Below are positions 45,995 through 54,558 of a stretch of 64,000 nucleotides of DNA, one piece after another. The notes under the pieces are model-generated. The model ran no database searches. It was not told the DNA's origin and saw only the letters and a list, made by a program, of their open reading frames with translations. Position 1 is the stretch's first letter. The number at the start of each line of letters is the position of its first letter. This DNA comes from Puerhibacterium puerhi. Lineage in GTDB: Bacteria > Actinomycetota > Actinomycetes > Actinomycetales > Cellulomonadaceae. The DNA is taken from positions 93,440-157,439 of the forward strand of contig NZ_WUWN01000005.1 of the NCBI RefSeq assembly GCF_009846865.1. The letters are read 5' to 3'. Made by a program: the position numbers and the translations under genes.

Positions 45995-47673
45995 TCCACG
46001 ACGACGGGGACGATCATCGGGCGGCGCCGCAGCCGGCGGTTGACCCACTGGCCGATGACCCGGCGCATGACCTGCTGCAGCTGGTAGGTGTCCGTCGCGC
46101 CGCCGGCGATCGCGTCCTCGAGCGCCTTGACGACGTCGGGCAGCACCTGCTCGAAGACGGCGTCGTCCTCGGCCATGCCGCGGGCCAGGATCTGCGGGCC
46201 CGCCAGGACCTTGCCGGTGGCCGAGTCGACCACGGCGAAGACGGAGACGAAGCCCTCCTCGCCGAGCACGCGCCGGTCCTTGAGCTCGGCGTCGGTGATC
46301 TCGCCGACCGACGAGCCGTCGACGTACACGTACCCGCACGGGACGGCACCGACGACGGACGCCTTGCCGTCCACGAGGTCGACGACGACGCCGTCCTCGG
46401 CGAGCACGACGCGGTCGGCCGGCACGCCGGTGCGCACCGCGAGCGCCCCGTTGGCGACGAGGTGGCGCACCTCGCCGTGCACGGGCATGACGTTGCGCGG
46501 CTTGAGCACGTTGTAGCAGTACAGCAGCTCGCCGGCGCTGGCGTGACCGGAGACGTGCACCTTGGCGTTGCCCGAGTGCACGACGCGCGCGCCCAGGCGG
46601 GTCAGCCCGTTGATGACGCGGAACACGGAGTTCTCGTTGCCCGGGATCAGCGACGACGCCAGGATCACCGTGTCGCCGGCGCCGACGCGCACCTGGTGGT
46701 CGCCGTTCGCCATGCGCGACAGCGCCGCCATCGGCTCGCCCTGCGAGCCGGTCGACATGTACACGATCCGGTCGTCCGGCAGGTCCTGGGCGCGCTTGAG
46801 GTCGACGAGCACGCCGTCCGGCACCTTGAGATAGCCGAGCTCGGCGGCGATCGCCATGTTGCGGACCATCGAGCGCCCGACCAGCGCGACCTTGCGGCCG
46901 TGGTTGTGCGCGGCGTTGAGCACCTGCTGCACGCGGTGCACGTGCGAGGAGAACGACGCGACGATGATGCGCTTGTCCGCCTGGGCGAAGACGTTGTCCA
47001 GCACCGGGCCGATCTCGACCTCCGGCGTGACGAAGCCCGGCACCTCGGCGTTGGTGGAGTCGACCATGAACAGGTCGACGCCCTTCTCGCCCAGCCGCGC
47101 GAAGGCGCGCAGGTCGGTGATGCGGCCGTCCAGCGGCAGCTGGTCCATCTTGAAGTCGCCGGTGTGCAGCACCGTGCCGGCCTTGGTGGTCACGGCGACC
47201 GCGAGCGCGTCCGGGATGGAGTGGTTGACGGCGACGAACTCGCACTCGAAGACGCCGAGCCGCTCGACCTGCCCCTCCTTCACCGCCAGGGTGACCGGGG
47301 TGATGCGGTGCTCCTTGAGCTTGGCCTCGACGAACGCGAGCGTCAGCTGCGAGCCCACCAGCGGGATGTCGCGGCGCAGGCGCAGCAGGTACGGGACCGC
47401 GCCGATGTGGTCCTCGTGCCCGTGCGTGAGCACGATCGCCTCGATGTCGTCGAGGCGGTCCTTGATGTACTCGAAGTCCGGCAGGATCAGGTCGACGCCG
47501 GGCTGGTGCTCCTCCGGGAACAGCACGCCGCAGTCGATGACGAGCAGACGGCCCTCGTGCTCGAGGACGGCCATGTTGCGGCCGACCTCGCCGAGGCCGC
47601 CGAGGGCGACGATCCGCAGCCCTCCGGCGGGCAGCGCGGGGGGCAGGGTCAGCTCAGGGTGGGGGTGGCTCAC
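45988..47673 (-). CDS. rnj: Ribonuclease J
   Basis: 561 aa endo/5'-3' exoribonuclease. Metallo-beta-lactamase motif LTHGHEDHIGAVP, then the beta-CASP domain (HTGDFKMDQLP, STGSQGEPMAALSRMA, HSGNAKVHVSGHAS) and C-terminal domain. It works in mRNA decay and rRNA maturation, here beside PNPase in the same window. GTG 47673 has GGAGA 6 bp upstream. The gene is 28 bp downstream of dapA on the same strand, a classic actinobacterial pair. Confidence 0.96.
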   Translation of the reverse strand: MSHPHPELTLPPALPAGGLRIVALGGLGEVGRNMAVLEHEGRLLVIDCGVLFPEEHQPGVDLILPDFEYIKDRLDDIEAIVLTHGHEDHIGAVPYLLRLRRDIPLVGSQLTLAFVEAKLKEHRITPVTLAVKEGQVERLGVFECEFVAVNHSIPDALAVAVTTKAGTVLHTGDFKMDQLPLDGRITDLRAFARLGEKGVDLFMVDSTNAEVPGFVTPEVEIGPVLDNVFAQADKRIIVASFSSHVHRVQQVLNAAHNHGRKVALVGRSMVRNMAIAAELGYLKVPDGVLVDLKRAQDLPDDRIVYMSTGSQGEPMAALSRMANGDHQVRVGAGDTVILASSLIPGNENSVFRVINGLTRLGARVVHSGNAKVHVSGHASAGELLYCYNVLKPRNVMPVHGEVRHLVANGALAVRTGVPADRVVLAEDGVVVDLVDGKASVVGAVPCGYVYVDGSSVGEITDAELKDRRVLGEEGFVSVFAVVDSATGKVLAGPQILARGMAEDDAVFEQVLPDVVKALEDAIAGGATDTYQLQQVMRRVIGQWVNRRLRRRPMIVPVVVEA

Positions 47674-47701
47674 ACGGTCTCCATGGCCAGGGGGTACAGG
47701 G

Positions 47702-48622
47702 TCAGTGGGTGGGGGTGCCCGCGAGGACACCGGCGGCGACGAGGCCCGCGCGCACGGCGGCGGCCTCGTCGTCGGACGCCGCGACGAGCGGCAGGCGCAC
47801 CGCGCGGCCCGGGACGACGCCGAGGGCCTCGGCGGCGGCCTTGGCCATGACGGCCTGGAAGCCGGCGCCGTTGAGGGCGGCGATCGCGGGCAGGGTGGTG
47901 CGGAAGATCTCGAGGGCGCGGGCGTGGTCGCCCGCGTCCCAGGCGGCGACGGCCTGGGCGAAGGCGTCCGGGACCGCGTGCGCGGCCACGGACACGACCC
48001 CGGCGCCGCCGTGGGCGAGGAACGGCAGCAGCAGCGCGTCGTCGCCCGAGTACCAGGCCAGGCCCGTGCGGGCGGCGAGGCCCGCGGCCGCGGCGACGTC
48101 CCCGGTGGCGTCCTTGGTCGCCACGATCCGCGGGTGGCGGGCCAGGCGCTCGTAGGTGTCGGGCGCGATCCGCACGCCGGTGCGGCCGGGCACGTCGTAG
48201 AGCATCACCGGCAGGCCGGCGGCGTCCGCGACGGTCTCCACGTGCCGGGCCAGGCCCTCCTGCGAGGGCCGGGAGTAGTAGGGCGCCACGACGAGCAGCC
48301 CGTCGGCGCCGGCCTCTGCGGCCTGCTCGGCCATGCGGGCGGCGTGCGCGGTGTCGTTGGAGCCCGCGCCGGCCAGGACCGCGGCGCGGTCGCCCACCGC
48401 CTCGACGACGGCGCGCACCAGCGCTGCCTTCTCCGGCGCGTGCGTGGTGGGCGCCTCGCCCGTCGTGCCGTTCAGCACCAGGCCGTCGTTGCCGTGGTCC
48501 ACGAGCCACGTGGCCAGGCGCTGCGCCGCCGCCAGGTCCACCTCGCCGTCCGCCGTCATCGGGGTGATCATCGCGGTGAGGACCGCGCCGAACGGACGAG
48601 CCGGGGTGGAGGGGAGTGCCAT
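47702..48622 (-). CDS. dapA: 4-Hydroxy-tetrahydrodipicolinate synthase
   Basis: 306 aa, condenses pyruvate and aspartate semialdehyde in the lysine/diaminopimelate pathway. LNGTTGEAPTT, GAGSNDTAHA, VVAPYYSRPSQEG (Tyr) and VATKDATGD (Schiff-base Lys) are in place. TACGGT lies 6 bp upstream of the ATG, suggesting a leaderless transcript. Followed by rnj. Confidence 0.96.
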   Translation of the reverse strand: MALPSTPARPFGAVLTAMITPMTADGEVDLAAAQRLATWLVDHGNDGLVLNGTTGEAPTTHAPEKAALVRAVVEAVGDRAAVLAGAGSNDTAHAARMAEQAAEAGADGLLVVAPYYSRPSQEGLARHVETVADAAGLPVMLYDVPGRTGVRIAPDTYERLARHPRIVATKDATGDVAAAAGLAARTGLAWYSGDDALLLPFLAHGGAGVVSVAAHAVPDAFAQAVAAWDAGDHARALEIFRTTLPAIAALNGAGFQAVMAKAAAEALGVVPGRAVRLPLVAASDDEAAAVRAGLVAAGVLAGTPTH

Positions 48623-48628
48623 GGCACC

Positions 48629-48634
48629 ACCGTA
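48629..48634 (-). promoter_or_regulatory. -10 hexamer of leaderless dapA
   Basis: TACGGT on the minus strand, 6 bp before the ATG at 48622. Confidence 0.6.
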
Positions 48635-48681
48635 CCGGCTGCGGGCTTTCGAGCGTGCAGGACGCGGGGCATGCTCGGACC

Positions 48682-50154
48682 ATGACTGCGACGACGCTCT
48701 CCCCCGCCCTCGTGTCCCACCTGCCGACCGGGATGCTCGTGGACGGCCACTGGGGCCCGGCCACGGGAGGCCGCACGTTCGAGGTGGTCGACCCGGCCAC
48801 CGAGGAGGTGCTGTTCGACGTCGCCGACGCCACGCCCGAGGACGGCCGCCGCGCGCTGGCCGCGGCGGCGCAGGCCGCGCCCGCCTGGCGCGCCACCGCG
48901 CCGCGCGAGCGCTCCGAGCTGCTGCGCGCCGTCTACGAGCGGCTCGTGGCCCGCGCCGACGACGTCGCGGCGCTGATCACCGCCGAGTGCGGCAAGACCC
49001 GGGCGGAGGCCCGCGCCGAGGTGCTCTACGGCGCCGACTTCCTGCGCTGGTACGCCGAGCAGGCGGTCCGCTTCGACGGTCTGGCGCGCACGGCGCCCGC
49101 CGGCGGCAACCGGCAGCTCGTGCACCGCCGACCGGTCGGCCCCGCGCTGCTCATCACGCCCTGGAACTTCCCGATCGCGATGGCCACGCGCAAGATCGGC
49201 CCCGCGCTCGCGGCGGGCTGCCCGGTGGTGATCAAGCCGGCGCACCTGACGCCGATGACCACGATGCTCGTGGCCGAGGTGATCCGCTCCGAGCTCGAGG
49301 ACCGCGGGCTGCCCGCCGGCGTCGTCAACGTGGTGCCGACCGCCCGGGCGGCCGACGTGACCTCTCCCCTGCTGGCCGACCCGCGGCTGCGCAAGGTCTC
49401 GTTCACCGGCTCGACCGCCGTGGGGCGCACCCTGCTGGAGCAGGCGGCCGGCCAGGTGCTCAAGGCCTCCATGGAGCTCGGTGGCAACGCGCCGTTCGTG
49501 GTCATGGCGGACGCCGACCTGGACGCGGCGGTCGAGGGCGCGATGGTGGCCAAGCTGCGCAACGCCGGCCAGTCCTGCGTCGCGGCCAACCGGTTCGTGG
49601 TCCACGAGTCCCTGGCCCGCGCGTTCGCCCACCGCCTGGCCGACCGCTTCGCGGCGCTGCGCCTCGGCCACGGGGCCGAGGACGGCGTCGACCTCGGGCC
49701 GCTGATCGAGCCGAAGGCCGTCGACAAGGTCGACGAGCTCGTCGCCGACGCCGCCGACCACGGCGCCCAGGTGCTCACCGGCGGCGAGCGACCCGGCCGC
49801 AAGGGCTACTTCTACCGGCCCACCGTGCTGTCCGGCGTCGACCGGGACGCCCGCGTCGTCACCGAGGAGATCTTCGGGCCGGTGGCGCCGGTCGTCGCGT
49901 TCGGCGACGACGACGAGGCGATCGAGCTGGCCAACGGCACCGAGTACGGCCTGGCGGCCTACGCCTACACGACGTCGCTGGACCGCGCCGTGCGGCTCTC
50001 GGAGGAGCTCGAGGCCGGGATGATCGGGATCAACCGCGGCATGGTGTCCGACGCCAGCGCGCCGTTCGGCGGGCTCAAGCAGTCCGGCCTGGGCCGCGAG
50101 GGCGGGGAGGCCGGGCTCGAGGAGTACCTGGAGACGGTGTACGTGGCCCTGTGA
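48682..50154 (+). CDS. NAD(P)-dependent succinate-semialdehyde dehydrogenase-like
   Basis: 490 aa, aldehyde dehydrogenase superfamily. Motifs ITPWNFPIAMATRKIGPALAAG, FTGSTAVGRTLLEQA, MELGGNAPFVV (Glu general base), NAGQSCVAANRF (catalytic Cys) and EEIFGPVAPV. The GQSCVAANR and RKIGPAL patterns are nearest to succinate-semialdehyde dehydrogenases (GabD type); substrate is inferred. It starts with ATG 48682, with CATGCT 6 bp upstream. It is divergent from dapA across 59 bp. Confidence 0.88.
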   Translation: MTATTLSPALVSHLPTGMLVDGHWGPATGGRTFEVVDPATEEVLFDVADATPEDGRRALAAAAQAAPAWRATAPRERSELLRAVYERLVARADDVAALITAECGKTRAEARAEVLYGADFLRWYAEQAVRFDGLARTAPAGGNRQLVHRRPVGPALLITPWNFPIAMATRKIGPALAAGCPVVIKPAHLTPMTTMLVAEVIRSELEDRGLPAGVVNVVPTARAADVTSPLLADPRLRKVSFTGSTAVGRTLLEQAAGQVLKASMELGGNAPFVVMADADLDAAVEGAMVAKLRNAGQSCVAANRFVVHESLARAFAHRLADRFAALRLGHGAEDGVDLGPLIEPKAVDKVDELVADAADHGAQVLTGGERPGRKGYFYRPTVLSGVDRDARVVTEEIFGPVAPVVAFGDDDEAIELANGTEYGLAAYAYTTSLDRAVRLSEELEAGMIGINRGMVSDASAPFGGLKQSGLGREGGEAGLEEYLETVYVAL

Positions 50155-50213
50155 GGGGCCGGCCCGCTGAGACGTGCGTGCGCCGCGGCCTCGGGCTGTG
50201 GTGCAGTGGCCGG

Positions 50214-50951
50214 ATGACCCGCACCACCCCCTCCCCGGCCGTCCGGGCGGCGACCCGCCAGGGTGTCTCGGTCGCGGTGGCCACCGGCCTGTACGGCGTC
50301 TCGTTCGGCGCGCTGTCCGTCGCGGCGGGCATCGGCGTGCTTCCCACCATGGTGCTGAGCCTGCTGATGTTCTCCGGCGGCTCGCAGTTCGCGCTCGTCG
50401 GCGTGGTCGCGGCCGGCGGCTCCCCGCTGGCCGCCGTGGCGACGTCGGCGCTGCTCGGGGCGCGCAACACGCTGTACGGGACGGTGGTCTCGCCGCTGCT
50501 GGGCGCGCGCGGGCCCCTGCGCCTCGCGGCCGCCCACGTGACCATCGACGAGTCGACGGCAGTCGGCGTCGCCCAGCCCGACCGGCAGGCCGCCCGGGTG
50601 GGGTTCTGGACGACCGGCATCGGCGTCTTCGTCCTGTGGAACCTGTTCACGCTCGCGGGCGCCCTGGCCGGGGACGCGCTCGGCGACCCCCGCCGCTGGG
50701 GACTCGACGCCGCGGCCGCGGCCGCGTTCCTCGGCCTGGTGTGGCCGCGCCTGGCGCCCCGCACGGCGCAGGTGGCCGCAGCGGTGGCCGTCGTCGTCTC
50801 GGCCGCGCTGATCCCCGTGGTCCCGCCGGGGGTGCCGGTGCTGGCCGCGGCGGCCTCCGCGATCGTCGTCGGGCTGTGGGCCGGGCGGCGCGCCGGTCCC
50901 GGTGAGGCGACGCGTGTGCGGCAGGTGCTGACGCGAGAGGGGGAGGCATGA
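50214..50951 (+). CDS. azlC: AzlC-family branched-chain amino acid exporter subunit
   Basis: 245 aa. LYGVSFGALSVAAGIGVLPTMVLSLLMFSGGSQFALVGVV is the family core, followed by GARNTLYGTVVSPLL and TIDESTAVG. About seven helices. With AzlD it exports branched-chain amino acids (BrnFE type). The stop overlaps the azlD start in ATGA. Confidence 0.92.
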   Translation: MTRTTPSPAVRAATRQGVSVAVATGLYGVSFGALSVAAGIGVLPTMVLSLLMFSGGSQFALVGVVAAGGSPLAAVATSALLGARNTLYGTVVSPLLGARGPLRLAAAHVTIDESTAVGVAQPDRQAARVGFWTTGIGVFVLWNLFTLAGALAGDALGDPRRWGLDAAAAAAFLGLVWPRLAPRTAQVAAAVAVVVSAALIPVVPPGVPVLAAAASAIVVGLWAGRRAGPGEATRVRQVLTREGEA

Positions 50952-51268
50952 CGACGGGCGTCCTGTGGGGAACGGTGGTGCTGGCGTCCTTGGCGTGCCT
51001 GGCGCTGAAGATCGCCGGGCACCTGGTGCCGGAGCACTGGCTCGCCGACCCGCGGGTCGCACGACTCAGCTCGCTGGTGACCGTCGCGCTGCTCGCGTCG
51101 CTGGTCGTCACCCAGACGGTGGGCGACGGGCAGGGCCTGACGGTCGACGCGCGGCTCCCGGCGCTCGCCGTGGCGGCGGTGGCGCTGGCGCTGCGGGCTC
51201 CGTTCGTGCTCGTCGTGGTGCTGGCCGCCGCGACGGCGGCGGGCCTGCGGGCGCTCGGCTGGGGCTAG
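50948..51268 (+). CDS. azlD: AzlD-family exporter subunit
   Basis: 106 aa, three hydrophobic segments. VVLASLACLALKIAGHLVPEHWLADPRVARLSSLVTVALLASLVV is typical of AzlD. It forms the small subunit with AzlC. ATG overlaps the azlC stop; GAGAGGGGGAGG lies upstream. Confidence 0.92.
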   Translation: MTTGVLWGTVVLASLACLALKIAGHLVPEHWLADPRVARLSSLVTVALLASLVVTQTVGDGQGLTVDARLPALAVAAVALALRAPFVLVVVLAAATAAGLRALGWG

Positions 51269-51284
51269 GCCGGCCGGTCGGCGC

Positions 51285-51290
51285 TAGGTT
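51285..51290 (+). promoter_or_regulatory. -10 hexamer of leaderless GNAT gene
   Basis: TAGGTT, 6 bp before the GTG at 51297. Confidence 0.55.
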
Positions 51291-51296
51291 GGCGGC

Positions 51297-51827
51297 GTGG
51301 CCCTGTTCAGCTCCTCCGACGGTGCGAGCGCCGACGTCTCCGTGCGCCCCGCCGTCCCCGGCGACGAGGACGCCGTCACGCGCGTGCAGCTCGCGGCCTG
51401 GCGAGGGGCCCGCGCGCTGGGTGACGCCGTCGTGGACCTCGTGGACCCCGACGCCGTGCGCCGGCGCTGGCGGGACGCCATCACCGCTCCCCCGGGCCCC
51501 GGGTTCGCGGTCCTGGTGGCGCTGGCCGGGCCTGCGGTCGTCGGCTTCGCCGCGGTCGCCCCCGGGACCCTGCTGGTCCTGGAGGTCGACCCCGAGCACC
51601 GCCGGGGCGGGCACGGGTCGCGCCTGCTGGCCGCCGCCGTGGACCGGCTGCGCGCCGACGGCGCGGACGACATGGTCACCTGGGTGCTGGAGGGCGACGA
51701 CGGCCGCGAGCGCTTCCTGGGCGAGGCCGGGCTCGGCCCTGACGGCGCGGAGCGCGCCCTGGCCGTCGGCATGGACGAGGACGGCGTGCGCAGCGTCGTC
51801 GAGCGCCGATGGTCCGCCCTGCTCTGA
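51297..51827 (+). CDS. GNAT-family N-acetyltransferase
   Basis: 176 aa. The acetyl-CoA loop is EVDPEHRRGGHGSRLLAAAVDRLRADG, after the beta-strand GTLLVLEVD. The C-terminal part ends in GLGPDGAERALAVGMDEDGVRSVVERRWSA. Substrate unknown. TAGGTT lies 6 bp before the GTG, pointing to a leaderless mRNA separate from azlCD. Confidence 0.85.
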   Translation: MALFSSSDGASADVSVRPAVPGDEDAVTRVQLAAWRGARALGDAVVDLVDPDAVRRRWRDAITAPPGPGFAVLVALAGPAVVGFAAVAPGTLLVLEVDPEHRRGGHGSRLLAAAVDRLRADGADDMVTWVLEGDDGRERFLGEAGLGPDGAERALAVGMDEDGVRSVVERRWSALL

Positions 51828-51887
51828 TGCCGCGTCTCTGAGGCCGCGTCGCGGCGGACGAGGCCACCGCTCTGCTTGACTTGGCCG

Positions 51888-53243
51888 GTGGCCCACGAAT
51901 CGCTCTGGCAGACCCTCGTGCACCTGCGCGGCAACCCGCGCGCCTGCGTGTGGACCGAGCCGCTCTGGGGCCTGTCGATGGCCCTGGTGCTGCCCTACCT
52001 GTCGGTGTACATGCTGACCCTCGGCGTGCACGACGCCCAGATCGGTCTGATCGCCACCGTGGGCATGGTCGCCCAGGTGGGATTCGGCCTCGCCGGCGGG
52101 ATCATCACCGACCGCCTCGGGCGCCGGCCGACCACCGCGTGGTTCGACGTGGTCGCCTGGGTGATCCCCTGTGTGCTGTGGTCGCTCGCGCAGGACTTCT
52201 GGTTCTTCCTGGCCGCGTCCGTGGTCAACGGCGCCCTGCAGGTGACGCAGAACTCCTGGGACGCCCTGATGGTCGAGGACGCCGAGCGGGGCCAGCTCAC
52301 CCGGATCTACTCGCTGGTCAAGGTGGCCGGAGACTGCTCGGCGCTCTTCGCCCCCATCGCCGCGGTGCTCGTCGCGCAGCTCGGCCTCGAGGTGGCGGTG
52401 CGCATCCTGTTCGTCAACGCCGCGGTGGTCATGGCCACGAAGGTCGTCTGGCTGTACGCCTGGTCGCACGAGACCCGGCAGGGCGCCTTGCGCATCGCTG
52501 CCACCCGAGGCCACAGCCTGTGGTCGCTGCTGTCCGGCTACCGGGGCGTGGCCGGCATGCTCCTGCGCTCGCGCGGCTCGTTGCTCTCGCTCGGCATCAT
52601 GGCGCTCGTGGCGGCGGTGACGCTGGTCAACGGCACGTTCTGGCAGCTGTTGGTCAGCCAGCGCCTGCACGTGCCCGACGCCGTGCTGCCGGTCTTCCCC
52701 ATGATCCGCTCGCTGCTCTCGGTGCTGCTGTTCTTCACCCTCATCCCTCGCCTGACGACGGCGGTGGACCTCAAGCGGCCCACCCTGTGGGGTTTCGGCG
52801 TCTACCTGCTGGGCCAGCTCCTGCTGGCGGTGATCCCGGCGGCCGAGGGGTCGGCCACCGCGGGCACGTACGCGTTCCTGGGCGTCTGCCTGCTCCTGGA
52901 CGCGTTCGGCGGCGGCATGATGTTCATGCTCTCGGAGTCGCTGGTGGCGCTGCACGTGGACCCGGCGGAGCGCTCGCGCCTCATGGCGCTGCAGCGCACC
53001 GTCGTCATGCTGGCCGCCGCGCCCTTCGGCTGGATCTCCGGCGTACTCTCGGGCATCGACCGCACCTACCCGTTCTGGCTCACGACGGCGCTGCTCGCCG
53101 TCGGGGTCGTGCTCACGTGGCGCACGTGGGTGCCGACGCACGGCGGTGCGACCGAGGTCGCGGCGGTGCTCGACGCCGGTGAAGCGGTGCAGGGGTCGGC
53201 CGCGCAGGCCTCGACGGCGCGCGGCGCCGCCGATCCTGCCTGA
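51888..53243 (+). CDS. Major facilitator superfamily transporter
   Basis: 451 aa, about 11-12 helices. GGIITDRLGRRPTTAWFD is the MFS loop 2-3 signature. The C-terminal tail is hydrophilic. The substrate cannot be inferred. GTG 51888 is used; TTG 51876 four codons upstream is the alternative and there is no Shine-Dalgarno for either. TTGACT overlaps the upstream part and could belong to the promoter. Confidence 0.85.
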   Translation: MAHESLWQTLVHLRGNPRACVWTEPLWGLSMALVLPYLSVYMLTLGVHDAQIGLIATVGMVAQVGFGLAGGIITDRLGRRPTTAWFDVVAWVIPCVLWSLAQDFWFFLAASVVNGALQVTQNSWDALMVEDAERGQLTRIYSLVKVAGDCSALFAPIAAVLVAQLGLEVAVRILFVNAAVVMATKVVWLYAWSHETRQGALRIAATRGHSLWSLLSGYRGVAGMLLRSRGSLLSLGIMALVAAVTLVNGTFWQLLVSQRLHVPDAVLPVFPMIRSLLSVLLFFTLIPRLTTAVDLKRPTLWGFGVYLLGQLLLAVIPAAEGSATAGTYAFLGVCLLLDAFGGGMMFMLSESLVALHVDPAERSRLMALQRTVVMLAAAPFGWISGVLSGIDRTYPFWLTTALLAVGVVLTWRTWVPTHGGATEVAAVLDAGEAVQGSAAQASTARGAADPA

Positions 53244-53271
53244 GCGGGGCCTCGCTGCCCGGCGGCCCGCC

Positions 53272-53745
53272 TCAGAACAGGCTCGACGCCTTGCGCAGGG
53301 CCGCGCGGGCGCGCCGGCGGTCCCCCGCGGCGTCGTAGGCGAAGGCCAGCCGGTACCACGCCCGCCAGCTCTCCGGCTCGCGCTCCACCGCCTCGCGGTA
53401 GGGGCCGAAGGCCGCGTCGGCGGCTGCGCGGTCGATGCGGCCGCCCGGCGAGCGCGGCAGGTCGTCGACCGGCAGCTGCCCGTCGGCCGCCAGGGTGTCC
53501 GCCATCCGCTGGACCCGCGTGGCGAGCCGGTACTCGGCGGCGATGAGGCCGAGCACGAGCAGCGGGATGACCAGGACGGCCAGGCCGATGGCCACGAGGA
53601 CCGGCCGGCCGGTGGCGACCATCGCGACCCCCCGACCCGCCACCTGCCACACGTACAGGGCGAGCAGCAGGGTGACCAGGACGGCGCCGACGAGGCCGGC
53701 GGGGACCCGCCGGCGCCCGCGGGCGCCCGTCTGGGGGGCGCTCAT
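53272..53745 (-). CDS. Membrane protein with TPR-like C-terminus, dapB-linked
   Basis: 157 aa. Two membrane helices (residues about 17-36 and 44-68), then a soluble part. The end, FGPYREAVEREPESWRAWYRLAFAYDAAGDRRRARAALRKA, looks like one tetratricopeptide repeat. ATG 53745 overlaps the dapB stop (ATGA), so it is translated with dapB. Function unknown; proteins in this slot are conserved in related genomes, from memory of gene order. Confidence 0.75.
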   Translation of the reverse strand: MSAPQTGARGRRRVPAGLVGAVLVTLLLALYVWQVAGRGVAMVATGRPVLVAIGLAVLVIPLLVLGLIAAEYRLATRVQRMADTLAADGQLPVDDLPRSPGGRIDRAAADAAFGPYREAVEREPESWRAWYRLAFAYDAAGDRRRARAALRKASSLF

Positions 53746-54539
53746 CCCAGGTCCAGCAGGTGCTCGAGGCCCACCGTGAGCCCCGGCCGGGAGACCACCG
53801 ACCGCACGGCCAGCAGCACGCCCGGCATGAACGACACGCGGTCGAACGAGTCCTGCCGGATCACCAGCTGCTCGCCGGGGTTGCCGAGCAGCACCTCCTC
53901 GTGCGCCACCAGGCCCCGCAGGCGCACGGCGTGCACGCGCACGCCGTCGACGTCGGCGCCGCGCGCCTCGTGCCCGGCCGCCGTCGCGTCGGGCATGGGC
54001 CCGAGGCCGGCCTCGGCACGCGCGGCGGCGATCGCGGCCGCGGTGTGCCGGGCCGTCCCGGACGGCGCGTCGACCTTGTCGGGGTGGTGCAGCTCGACGA
54101 TCTCGGCGGACTCGAAGTACTTCGCCGCCTGCGCCGCGAACCGCATCGCGAGCACCGCCGACAGGCCGAAGTTCGGCGCGATGACGACGCCCAGCCCGGC
54201 GTCGTCGGGCCGGTCGGCGTTCGCGCGCGCCAGGTGCTCGCTCACGCGGCCGCGCGAGGCGTCGGTCCACCCCGTGGCCCCGACGACGGCGTGCACGCCG
54301 GCGTCGAGCAGCGCGTGCACGTTGGCCTCGGTGGCGCCCGGCACGGTGAAGTCGACGGCTACCTGCGCGCCGGCCTCGCGCACCGCGGCGGCGACGTCGT
54401 CGTCCCGCGTCACGCGCGCGACGAGCTCCAGGTCGCCCGCGGCCTCGATCGCCGCGCAGGTGGTGGCGCCCATGCGCCCGGCGGCGCCGAGCACGGCGAC
54501 GCGGATCGGGGCGGCGCCCGGGGAGATCGGCTCGGTCAC
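53742..54539 (-). CDS. dapB: 4-Hydroxy-tetrahydrodipicolinate reductase
   Basis: 265 aa. NAD(P) fold VAVLGAAGRMGATTC, catalytic ELHHPDKVDAPSGTA (His-His and Lys), VDFTVPGATEAN, and GVVIAPNFGLSAVLAMRFA. It catalyses the step after DapA in diaminopimelate synthesis. The start has AGGAGGAC upstream. It follows the M16 peptidase gene by 19 bp. Confidence 0.97.
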   Translation of the reverse strand: MTEPISPGAAPIRVAVLGAAGRMGATTCAAIEAAGDLELVARVTRDDDVAAAVREAGAQVAVDFTVPGATEANVHALLDAGVHAVVGATGWTDASRGRVSEHLARANADRPDDAGLGVVIAPNFGLSAVLAMRFAAQAAKYFESAEIVELHHPDKVDAPSGTARHTAAAIAAARAEAGLGPMPDATAAGHEARGADVDGVRVHAVRLRGLVAHEEVLLGNPGEQLVIRQDSFDRVSFMPGVLLAVRSVVSRPGLTVGLEHLLDLG

Positions 54540-54558
54540 GTGTCCTCCTGGGTGGTGG

